From: Candidatus Kaiserbacteria bacterium
Lineage (GTDB): Bacteria; Patescibacteriota; Minisyncoccia; Phycocordibacterales; UBA918
Assembly: GCA_003245875.1 (NCBI GenBank)
Contig: QKBW01000051.1
Location: 1-9,324 of the forward strand
DNA length: 9,324 nt
Reading direction: 5' to 3'
In this document: one piece after another, positions 1 through 6,020 of the stretch
Layout: the number at the start of each line of letters is the position of its first letter
Numbering within the stretch: position 1 is the stretch's first letter
Translations under genes and position numbers: made by a program
Notes under the pieces: generated by a model
Database searches by the model: none
Told to the model about the DNA's origin: nothing
What the model saw: the letters and a program-made list of their open reading frames with translations, nothing else

Positions 1-45
1 CCCTCGTTCCATTTTCATTATGCACTAGTATATCATTTTTAGCCC

Positions 46-74
46 TTGCAGAGCGAAATCAAGCGGAGTATAGT
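46..74 (+). promoter_or_regulatory. Putative sigma-70 promoter of the antiporter gene
   Basis: A -35 hexamer TTGCAG (46-51) lies 17 bp upstream of a -10 hexamer TATAGT (69-74), which differs from TATAAT by one base. Transcription would begin near position 81 and give a leader of only about 17 nt before the ATG at 98. The leader shows no Shine-Dalgarno sequence close to the start codon. The -10 hexamer is identical to the one proposed for rpoD in this window. It is inferred from sequence only. Confidence 0.5.
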
Positions 75-97
75 ACCCGCTCACCATCATTACCTTT

Positions 98-2179
98 ATG
101 TTGACCGCTTCCTCAACCCTGGCGATCTTCTCCATGTTTGGTCTATCGAGCTTGGCAGTTTTTTGGGCGAAACGACTCAAACTTCCTCATACTGTCTTAC
201 TGACCCTTATCGGTATGGTTTTGGGTGTTCTCGCCCACATTCCGGCCTTTCACTTTTTCTCAGAATTCACGCTTACTCCAGAGCTACTCTTCTACTTATT
301 GCTACCAACCTTGATCTTTGAATCAGCGTACAACATCAACATCCGCCGCATGGTAGAGGAAAGTGTTGTTGTATCCATTTTATCGGTGATCAGTTTACTG
401 GTATCTACAGTCTTGATCGGTGTCACTCTGTACTACGTACTCACCCTGTTTGGACTCACTATCCCACTCATCATTACACTCCTTTTTGGCGCACTCATAT
501 CCGCCACCGACCCAGTGGCGGTATTGGCACTCTTCAAAGAATACGGTGCCCCACGACGCCTCTCACTCATTTTTGAGGGAGAAAGTCTCTTTAATGATGC
601 CACCTCAGTTGCAGTATTCCTGATCATTTTGGAGATTGCACGCTTTGGCTTCCATGGCACTGAAACAATTCTGGCTGGCACGCTGACGTTTCTATCTATG
701 ATGCTTGGTGGTATTTTATTTGGTCTACTCACTGGCGGTATTTTTGCCACACTGGTTGGTCTCACGAGGGAAAACGAGGTTGCAAGTATCACCATTACCA
801 TTGTTTTAGCCCATACCACATTCATACTATCTGAGCTCCTATCCGATCATTTGCAATTTGGTACCTTTGATTTTGCGATATCGCCAATCATTGCTACCAC
901 AGTTGCTTCCCTCCTTATGGGTAATTACGGGCGCAGTAAGATCCATCCTCGTGCCGAAGAGTTCGTGGAAAATCTGTGGAGTGAACTGGCTTTCCTCTCC
1001 AATTCACTTATTTTCATATTGATTGGTATTCTCTTTGTATCGATACCGGCACTGAGTGAAAATATGTTGCTCATTATTGTCACCACTGTCTTCGTAGTGG
1101 CGCTCGCACGAGCAGCTTCGGTCTATGGTGTACTAACAGTGACCAATCGTTTTATGGCAGCGCCACGCCGTATACCATACGCCTGGCAACACTTGCTCTC
1201 CTGGGGGTCGCTCCGTGGTGCTCTTGCAGTAACTATGGTGCTTCTTATTCCAGATGATCTACAGATTGCGCACTGGCCACTTTCACTCACACCACGAGAC
1301 TTCTTATTATCTCTTACCATTGGTTGTATCTTTGCAACCTTGTTCATCAAGGCTACTACCATTAAAAAGCTGATGAGTAAACTACATCTTGACGTCCTGA
1401 CAAACATCGAGGAAGTTGAGGCAAATGAGGCACGGGCGCTTATTCACCACGAGGTACAAAGTCGTCTAGCACGCTATGAACAACGTGGCTATATAGACAC
1501 CACAGTGGCTCACACCCTCACAAATGTACATGGTGACATTTACAACACCCTGTGTCAGCAGATCGGTACCAACCACAGTGCTGACATGCTCGAGCGTGTC
1601 CTGAGGATTTTTGCTATCGGTATTGAGCGTAAACACCTCAAAGATCTCTACCACCACAACGAAGTCAACGAGCGGGTCTATCGAAAACTCATAGGTAAAT
1701 TACAGCTCCAGTTGGAGGCAGTTGAGGCGGGAAACCTGGCGCCAGACACCTCCCTACATACTGACCAAAAAGATATTTTTGAGCATATGGCAGTCTGGAT
1801 TCGTGATACTTTTCGGCCGCTGTCTGACGTGGAAAAAATCAACGATCGATATATGTACTACCGTGCCCAAACCATTATTGCCCGTAAGGTACTGAAGGAA
1901 CTGGGATTTCTTGATCAACAGTGTGCGGCTCATATTTTTTCTGACGCCGCTTTGAGTAATGTCACTACACTCTATACACAATTTAAAGAACAATCTAAAA
2001 AGAAGATGGTGGCAACCGCCGAACAAGCTCCCGAGCATTACCAAGCGCTCACTGCACAACTCGCCACACAGGGCGTTCGCCGTATCGAAGCACTGACGCT
2101 CGATGATCTATACGAGCGCCAGCTTATTACTCCAAAAGTCTACATCACACTCAAAGAAGAGCTGGAAAAAGAAATGTAA
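98..2179 (+). CDS. Na+(K+)/H+ antiporter, CPA1/NhaP family, with long helical C-terminal tail
   Basis: This is a 693-residue inner-membrane exchanger expected to swap cytoplasmic Na+ or K+ for protons in pH and salt homeostasis. About 12-13 hydrophobic segments fill residues 1-425. Family hallmarks are visible: SATDPVAV with Asp138 (residues 135-142), EGESLFND with the Asn166-Asp167 pair typical of electroneutral CPA1 exchangers (160-167), and the late-helix motif SWGSLRGAL with Arg373 (368-376). Residues 430-693 are hydrophilic and alpha-helical, probably cytoplasmic and regulatory; no TrkA-C or cyclic-nucleotide domain is recognisable. The ATG at 98 is chosen because the next residues open the first membrane helix and a promoter ends 23 bp upstream; no Shine-Dalgarno is seen. 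The gene is monocistronic as far as visible and convergent with rpoD. The family is firm. The ion preference cannot be read from sequence. Confidence 0.93.
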   Translation: MLTASSTLAIFSMFGLSSLAVFWAKRLKLPHTVLLTLIGMVLGVLAHIPAFHFFSEFTLTPELLFYLLLPTLIFESAYNINIRRMVEESVVVSILSVISLLVSTVLIGVTLYYVLTLFGLTIPLIITLLFGALISATDPVAVLALFKEYGAPRRLSLIFEGESLFNDATSVAVFLIILEIARFGFHGTETILAGTLTFLSMMLGGILFGLLTGGIFATLVGLTRENEVASITITIVLAHTTFILSELLSDHLQFGTFDFAISPIIATTVASLLMGNYGRSKIHPRAEEFVENLWSELAFLSNSLIFILIGILFVSIPALSENMLLIIVTTVFVVALARAASVYGVLTVTNRFMAAPRRIPYAWQHLLSWGSLRGALAVTMVLLIPDDLQIAHWPLSLTPRDFLLSLTIGCIFATLFIKATTIKKLMSKLHLDVLTNIEEVEANEARALIHHEVQSRLARYEQRGYIDTTVAHTLTNVHGDIYNTLCQQIGTNHSADMLERVLRIFAIGIERKHLKDLYHHNEVNERVYRKLIGKLQLQLEAVEAGNLAPDTSLHTDQKDIFEHMAVWIRDTFRPLSDVEKINDRYMYYRAQTIIARKVLKELGFLDQQCAAHIFSDAALSNVTTLYTQFKEQSKKKMVATAEQAPEHYQALTAQLATQGVRRIEALTLDDLYERQLITPKVYITLKEELEKEM

Positions 2180-2221
2180 TCACAAAAGGCCGCTGTCTAT
2201 GACAGCGGCCTTTTGTGATTA
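2177..2221. terminator. Bidirectional Rho-independent terminator between antiporter and rpoD
   Basis: A perfect 21-bp stem (2177-2197 pairing with 2201-2221) closes on a three-base TAT loop. The GC-rich core GGCCGCTGTC is flanked by AAAA on one side and TTTT on the other, so either strand reads as hairpin plus U-tract. The antiporter stop codon TAA (2177-2179) forms the base of the stem, and the rpoD stop lies only three bases beyond it. One element thus ends both convergent transcripts. Confidence 0.93.
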
Positions 2222-2224
2222 CAT

Positions 2225-3583
2225 CTAATAACTCTTCAACCGTCGTGCCTTGTCGTGTTGACGAATCTTTTCCAAAGCCTTGGCTTCAATTTGCCGAATA
2301 CGCTCGCGTGTAACCCCAAACTCCTTCCCCACTTCTTCGAGTGTGTGGTAAGTGCCATCAACCAGGCCGTGTCGCATTTCCAATATCTTACGTTCCTTCT
2401 CAGACAACGTATCAAGTATTTCGGTAATTTGATCAGCCAAAATTGAATGTGCGACCTCTTGATCAGGTGAGACGATTTTATCATCAGCAATGAAGTCAGA
2501 AAGGCGTGAACGATCATCATCGTCACCAATTGGCAGTTCAAGTGAGATAGTATCTTGTGATATCTTTTCAATCTGATACACCTTATCAACGTCGATATTC
2601 ATTTCAGTAGCTATCTCTTCCGGCATTGGATCACGACCCAAATCTTGTGCCAGTCGACGGGACACTTGCTTGTACTTAGCCATGGTCTCCACCATATGAA
2701 CAGGAATACGGATCGTACGTGATTGATCAGCCAGTGCACGAGTAATGGCCTGACGAATCCACCAAGTGGCGTACGTAGAGAACTTGAATCCCTTTGTGAA
2801 ATCAAATTTATCAACCGCCTTAAAGAGCCCGAGGTTACCCTCTTGAATAAGGTCGAGCAATGTAAGGTCTGGACTGCGGCCAACATACTTCTTGGCAATA
2901 GATACGACCAAACGCAGGTTGGCACGGGCCAACAGGTTACGGGCTTCTTCATCTCCACTCTCAATGCGCTTGGCCAATTCTTTTTCTTGCTGTGCTGTTA
3001 AAAGTGGGTACTGTCCGATCTCACGCAAATACATCTGGATAGAGTCGTAGCTGCTGTCATTACGACGGTATGCGTTCTTCTGTGCCAGAAGCTCAGCAGC
3101 CTCATCATCACCGAGGAGCCCGCCTCCCTGCAACACATCTATTCCTGCGGTCGAAAAGCGGCCGTATAATTCATCCAGGAATGGCACGTCGCGTTCGATG
3201 GTCGGGAAAAAGCGCATGATCTCATCATACGTAACGTAGCCGCGATTGCGACCCATCTGCAACAATTCGGTTGCTTTTATTTCTCGCTCACGCTCAGCGC
3301 GTGAAGGCCGGCTCGAACGCACCGGACGTTTATTTGTAACTGCTTTTCGAGTTGTGGTTTTTTTGGTTGTGGTTTTGGTCGTGCGTTTAGCTGCTACCGA
3401 CTTCTTCACCACCGTCTTCTTGGGAGTCTTCGTAGGTGTCTTTTTTGTGGCGCGTGTGGTTTTTTTGGTTACCTTTTTTGCGACCACCTTTTTTACTGCC
3501 TTTTTAACGGTCTTTTTTACCGTTTTTTTTGTTGCCACCTTTTTGGTGGCTGCTTTTTTGGTTGTGGTTTTTTTGGTTGGCAT
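2225..3583 (-). CDS. rpoD: Primary RNA polymerase sigma factor RpoD/SigA with Lys-rich N-terminal tail
   Basis: This 452-residue housekeeping sigma factor directs core polymerase to -35/-10 promoters. Visible parts are a basic low-complexity tail (about 1-96), region 1.1 (about 103-160), region 1.2 (about 177-210), region 2 with KGFKFSTYATWWIRQAITRA (264-283), region 3, the sigma-finger segment PIGDDDDRSRLSDFIAD (351-367), and the region 4.2 helix-turn-helix with VTRERIRQIEAKAL (424-437). The tail has about 31 Lys in its first 87 residues and no Asp or Glu before residue 97. I start at the ATG at 3583. An in-frame TTG at 3646 would add 21 residues but sits about where transcription should begin and includes a leader hairpin. 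A G-rich GTGGGGGTG about 11 nt upstream is only a weak ribosome binding site. It lies downstream of dnaG with its own promoter. The identity is certain; the start is likely. Confidence 0.96.
   Translation of the reverse strand: MPTKKTTTKKAATKKVATKKTVKKTVKKAVKKVVAKKVTKKTTRATKKTPTKTPKKTVVKKSVAAKRTTKTTTKKTTTRKAVTNKRPVRSSRPSRAEREREIKATELLQMGRNRGYVTYDEIMRFFPTIERDVPFLDELYGRFSTAGIDVLQGGGLLGDDEAAELLAQKNAYRRNDSSYDSIQMYLREIGQYPLLTAQQEKELAKRIESGDEEARNLLARANLRLVVSIAKKYVGRSPDLTLLDLIQEGNLGLFKAVDKFDFTKGFKFSTYATWWIRQAITRALADQSRTIRIPVHMVETMAKYKQVSRRLAQDLGRDPMPEEIATEMNIDVDKVYQIEKISQDTISLELPIGDDDDRSRLSDFIADDKIVSPDQEVAHSILADQITEILDTLSEKERKILEMRHGLVDGTYHTLEEVGKEFGVTRERIRQIEAKALEKIRQHDKARRLKSY
3351..3579. repeat. 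19-bp exact direct repeat pair bounding the Lys-tail coding region of rpoD
   Basis: The same 19 bases, beginning GTTGTGGTTTTTTTGG on the plus strand, occur at 3351-3369 and 3561-3579. They are offset by exactly 210 bp, or 70 codons, inside the reading frame of rpoD. Between them the DNA is a degenerate array of Lys-Lys, Thr, Val and Ala codons with many T5-T8 runs (A-runs in the message), for example 3358-3364, 3460-3466, 3523-3530 and 3568-3574. The repeat may simply reflect low-complexity coding. Confidence 0.8.
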
Positions 3584-3619
3584 TCGTTCGTATACACCCC
3601 CACTGCGATAACGCAATGG

Positions 3620-3639
3620 AACCGTGGTTGTCCACGGTT
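3620..3639 (-). promoter_or_regulatory. Hairpin in the rpoD 5' leader
   Basis: AACCGTGG (3620-3627) and CCACGGTT (3632-3639) form a perfect 8-bp inverted repeat around four bases. It would lie within the first 30 nt of the rpoD transcript if the proposed promoter is right. No U-tract follows, so it is not a terminator. It could stabilise the 5' end or be a protein-binding palindrome; the role is inferred only from position. Confidence 0.5.
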
Positions 3640-3651
3640 GGTACAAGCGTC

Positions 3652-3679
3652 ACTATACGCTATTTAAAAAATTTGTCTA
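3652..3679 (-). promoter_or_regulatory. Putative rpoD promoter (sigma-70 type)
   Basis: Read on the minus strand, TAGACA (3679-3674) precedes TATAGT (3657-3652) with a 16-bp spacer that contains an A/T-rich stretch. Each hexamer matches consensus at five of six positions. Initiation near 3645 would leave a leader of about 60 nt to the ATG at 3583. Because it is sigma-70-like, rpoD could be transcribed by its own product independently of dnaG. Confidence 0.6.
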
Positions 3680-3684
3680 CCGGC

Positions 3685-3747
3685 TGGAGGGCGGAGCCTC
3701 CACAGCGACAACACTCGGCGCGAGGACCGGCTGAGTAAAAGCTGTGG
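3685..3747 (-). other. Structured dnaG-rpoD intergenic segment with two competing hairpins
   Basis: Two inverted repeats share bases. CCACAGC (3700-3706) pairs with GCTGTGG (3741-3747), and TGGAGG (3685-3690) pairs with CCTCCA (3697-3702). Positions 3700-3702 belong to both, so only one can form fully. On the dnaG transcript the first would form earlier. A T6 run follows the second only after a gap of about a dozen bases, so neither is a standard terminator. The 8-bp sequence ACCGGCTG is also repeated at 3679 and 3726. The segment may end, attenuate or stabilise dnaG mRNA; I cannot decide which. Confidence 0.35.
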
Positions 3748-3764
3748 GTGTCTCCCCTCTTTTT

Positions 3765-5510
3765 TTACGCGGCTTCCAACAAATCAGCAGCTGTGGTCGC
3801 TGGCGCATGGCGCACCTCGTCATTCTGTTGGATCTGACGCAACAAGATTTGTATCTGCTCTTCGTTGCCAGCCGCTCGCGCCAGCTCCGCACGTAACGTT
3901 TGTCCCCTAACCTTGGTAATTACTTGTCGCCAATCCTCTATGCTGCTGGCGAGTGCAGCTGCCTGTTTTTTTATATCTTTAGCTCCCAGATCTTCTTCCA
4001 AAGAAAATTCGAGTGGATTTAATACCTCGGCCGGTATCGAAGCGGCGTACGCTGAAAATTCTTGGGTCGTAATACTTTTAACCACTCGTTCCAGCACCGC
4101 AGCCAATTGCTTTGGTACTACCGCATGAGCCGCTACCAAATAAGCCCCTAGTCTAGTAGCACGATCAAGAGAAACCGCTGATGGTTCTTTCACCGCAACC
4201 AGCTCAGACACGATTGGCTCCGCGTCTTCCTCCTTTTCAGAAAGAGCCCGAAGCCGCTCCACTTCCAAGTGTACCGCCTCACGTGTGGTTTCTGTCGCCT
4301 CCGCAACCACACCTTCAAAATGTTCACGGTCAATAGCACTTTCAATATGAGCTACAAATGGCAACACCTCATCACGTACCCGCAACTTAAACTTACGTTC
4401 ATCTTTCGTATGCTGCTGAATATGTGCGATCAAAAATTCAATCACATGTTTTGCGTTCCCAATAGCATGCTTGAAAATAGCTGGGTCACTTAAGACAAGG
4501 TCTGCAGGATCTTGGTTGTCTGGTAAGGTGGCCACCTTTACATCCATGCCGCGACGCAACATCAGCTCCGCCCCACGCTTCACTGCCGCCACCCCAGCTT
4601 TGTCACCATCAAGCGCCAGCACCACTCGATTGGAAAGTCGCTGCAAGAGGCCGACATGATCTGGGGTCAACGCTGTGCCGGACACTGCCACCGTATTGGT
4701 ATAGCCAGCTTGGTGGCTCATCACCACATCAAACTGTCCTTCCACAATGAGAGAAAAATCCATTGACCGAATTGACTGCTTGGCCTTGTCATACCCAAAG
4801 AGAATATCTGATTTATTGAAAAGTTCAGTCTCCGGTGAGTTCACATACTTTGGTGCATCGGTATCTTTAGCAAGAATACGCCCGGAGAAACCAACTACCC
4901 GCCCCGAGGCATCACAGATCGGAAACATCACCCGACCACGAAAAACATCATATGGTTCTTTACCCTCGTCGCCTTTAGCGAGTCCGGCTTTGCGTGCCAA
5001 TGCTTCCCCGATCCCTTTTTGTTTGAGGTGATGCACGGCCGTCCGCCATTCGTCAGGTGCAAAGCCAATGCGCCACTTAGCTTTGGTTGCGTCACTCACT
5101 CCTCGTCGCTTCAAATACTCCAGCGATCCACTGCTCTGCTTTATTTCTTGCTCATAGAGTTTGGTCGCCTCTTCAAGTGCGACATAGAGCAAATCGCGTT
5201 CGCTGCGCTTCTTGGGATCTTCCGGCACGAGCTCCACCCCAGCCTTGTCAGCCAGTATCTTCAGTGCACCCTTAAAATCAACCCCTTCCATTTTTTCAAC
5301 GAAGGTAAACATGTCACCTCCCTGGCTGGTTGAAAAACAATAAAACATGCCGCGGTCAGGCGAGACGAAGAACGACGGCGTGCGCTCGCTGGTAAACGGT
5401 GACTTCCCCTTCATACTCTTTCCCGCCGGATGCAGCTCCACATACGGCGCCACAACATCAACGATGCTTAACCGTTCTTTTATTCGCTCTACCGCATCAT
5501 TGCTCGCCAT
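3765..5510 (-). CDS. dnaG: DNA primase DnaG with degenerate zinc ribbon
   Basis: This 581-residue primase makes RNA primers at the replication fork with the DnaB helicase. Domain order is an N-terminal CHC2-type ribbon fold (about 1-98), the DnaG catalytic N-subdomain with RVMFPICDASGRVVGFSGR (193-211) and KYVNSPETELFNKSDILFGY (221-240), TOPRIM with the acidic motif VEGQFD (Glu257) and LALDGD (Asp301, Asp303), then DNQDPADL (331-338) and a divergent helical C-terminus (about 370-581) expected to contact helicase. The ribbon has SPFT (37-40) and CFST (58-61) at the exact spacing of E. coli Cys40/His43 and Cys61/Cys64, so only Cys58 survives and zinc is probably not bound. The ATG at 5510 has a good GAGGGA ribosome binding site six bases upstream. 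The gene precedes rpoD on the same strand by 181 bp and diverges from the small gene to the right. The length is normal for the family. Confidence 0.95.
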   Translation of the reverse strand: MASNDAVERIKERLSIVDVVAPYVELHPAGKSMKGKSPFTSERTPSFFVSPDRGMFYCFSTSQGGDMFTFVEKMEGVDFKGALKILADKAGVELVPEDPKKRSERDLLYVALEEATKLYEQEIKQSSGSLEYLKRRGVSDATKAKWRIGFAPDEWRTAVHHLKQKGIGEALARKAGLAKGDEGKEPYDVFRGRVMFPICDASGRVVGFSGRILAKDTDAPKYVNSPETELFNKSDILFGYDKAKQSIRSMDFSLIVEGQFDVVMSHQAGYTNTVAVSGTALTPDHVGLLQRLSNRVVLALDGDKAGVAAVKRGAELMLRRGMDVKVATLPDNQDPADLVLSDPAIFKHAIGNAKHVIEFLIAHIQQHTKDERKFKLRVRDEVLPFVAHIESAIDREHFEGVVAEATETTREAVHLEVERLRALSEKEEDAEPIVSELVAVKEPSAVSLDRATRLGAYLVAAHAVVPKQLAAVLERVVKSITTQEFSAYAASIPAEVLNPLEFSLEEDLGAKDIKKQAAALASSIEDWRQVITKVRGQTLRAELARAAGNEEQIQILLRQIQQNDEVRHAPATTAADLLEAA

Positions 5511-5521
5511 AATTTCCCTCT

Positions 5522-5550
5522 ATTGTACCCGAAAATCCCGCCCCTGCCGA
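5522..5550 (-). promoter_or_regulatory. Candidate dnaG promoter (weak)
   Basis: On the minus strand TCGGCA (5550-5545) and TACAAT (5527-5522) are 17 bp apart. A start about 7 nt downstream would cut into the GAGGGA ribosome binding site, which weakens this assignment. A perfect TATAAT on the same strand at 5583-5578, lacking a good -35 box but overlapping the rightward promoter, is an alternative that would leave a leader of about 60 nt. Confidence 0.3.
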
Positions 5551-5554
5551 ACTA

Positions 5555-5582
5555 TTGACAGAATATATATATATGATATTAT
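5555..5582 (+). promoter_or_regulatory. Strong sigma-70 promoter of the small unknown gene
   Basis: A perfect -35 TTGACA (5555-5560) is followed after 16 bp by TATTAT (5577-5582), one base from the -10 consensus; TATAAC at 5580-5585 is a second choice with a 19-bp spacer. Transcription would begin near 5589, giving a leader of just over 20 nt that contains GGAGAGGA (5598-5605), an excellent ribosome binding site six bases before the ATG. This is the best promoter in the window. Confidence 0.75.
5563..5574. repeat. (AT)6 dinucleotide tract inside a promoter spacer
   Basis: Six AT units lie between the -35 and -10 boxes of the rightward promoter. Gain or loss of one unit would change the spacer from 16 to 18 or 14 bp. 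The tract is also within the divergent dnaG control region. Confidence 0.85.
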
Positions 5583-5611
5583 AACTCTGGTTTTGACGGA
5601 GAGGATTCAAA

Positions 5612-5941
5612 ATGAAACCAGACACCAGGCGTGCTGCAGTCAATCAGTTGGCAGCTGCTACGATCAAGGGCCTCCCGAAGGCCTTTCTCGACATTGCCGA
5701 TCCTGACGACCTCACATCGGCTACGCGAAAGGCGTCGGAAAAGCTTTTCGATGCTCTTACAGCATCGTTCGACCTGCCGGTTCTGCAACTTCCGAGTTCT
5801 GAAAAAGAACTCATGACATGGCATGCAGAAGTCACGATTGCGACTATGCTTTTCTACGACCGTCTCCTGAGATTCGGGATCAGCGACGAGACCGCCGACC
5901 AAATCATCCTTGAAGTTGCTCGCGTCACACGACACAAATAA
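5612..5941 (+). CDS. Uncharacterised 109-residue soluble protein
   Basis: I do not recognise this protein. It has no signal peptide, membrane helix, cysteine or zinc motif. The composition (many Ala, Leu, Asp, Thr) and regular hydrophobic spacing suggest an all-alpha fold: helices about 4-30, 32-51, 64-88 (KELMTWHAEVTIATMLFYDR, 65-84) and 90-106 (SDETADQIILEVARV), with a proline-containing linker around 52-63. It is basic at both ends. The case for a real gene is strong: a consensus promoter, a GGAGAGGA ribosome binding site at ideal spacing, a TAA stop, and a terminator 17 bp downstream. It is transcribed alone, divergent from dnaG and convergent with rpoC. TCG, ACG and CCG codons look more common than in neighbouring genes, which might hint at separate ancestry, but the gene is too short to be sure. 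A DNA- or protein-binding regulator is possible but unproven. Confidence 0.82.
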   Translation: MKPDTRRAAVNQLAAATIKGLPKAFLDIADPDDLTSATRKASEKLFDALTASFDLPVLQLPSSEKELMTWHAEVTIATMLFYDRLLRFGISDETADQIILEVARVTRHK

Positions 5942-5957
5942 CTGTTCTTTCCTCAAC

Positions 5958-6000
5958 AGAGGGCCGAGCAGCGGGAAAGAGACCGCTCCGGCCTCTTTTT
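5958..6000 (+). terminator. Rho-independent terminator of the small gene
   Basis: AGAGG (5958-5962) pairs with CCTCT (5992-5996), and AGCGG (5970-5974) pairs with CCGCT (5983-5987), with further G-C pairs and small bulges between them. A run of five T (5996-6000) follows at once. It begins 17 bp after the stop of the 109-residue gene. Confidence 0.8.
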
Positions 6001-6020
6001 CGTTTATGTCACTTATACAC

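Noticed and set aside
46..321. 91-codon frame starting upstream of the antiporter
   Set aside because: It begins inside the promoter -35 box and is a shadow of the antiporter gene in another frame.
3339..3583. CRISPR array or tandem-repeat locus
   Set aside because: The repetitive DNA keeps the rpoD reading frame, has irregular spacing and encodes a low-complexity tail; there are no uniform repeats with unique spacers.
3246..3611. Plus-strand 121-codon frame encoding a very hydrophobic, Phe/Val-rich, apparent membrane protein
   Set aside because: It is the exact antisense of the Lys-rich rpoD tail. Poly-Lys codons (AAA/AAG) read backwards as Phe and Leu/Val codons, which produces the hydrophobic appearance.
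3584..3646. N-terminal extension of RpoD from a TTG codon at 3646
   Set aside because: It begins at the predicted transcription start, spans the leader hairpin and resembles no sigma-factor sequence; the ATG at 3583 is preferred.
5579..5956. Minus-strand 125-codon frame opposite the small gene
   Set aside because: The plus-strand frame has promoter, ribosome binding site and terminator; the antisense frame has none and its sequence is not protein-like.
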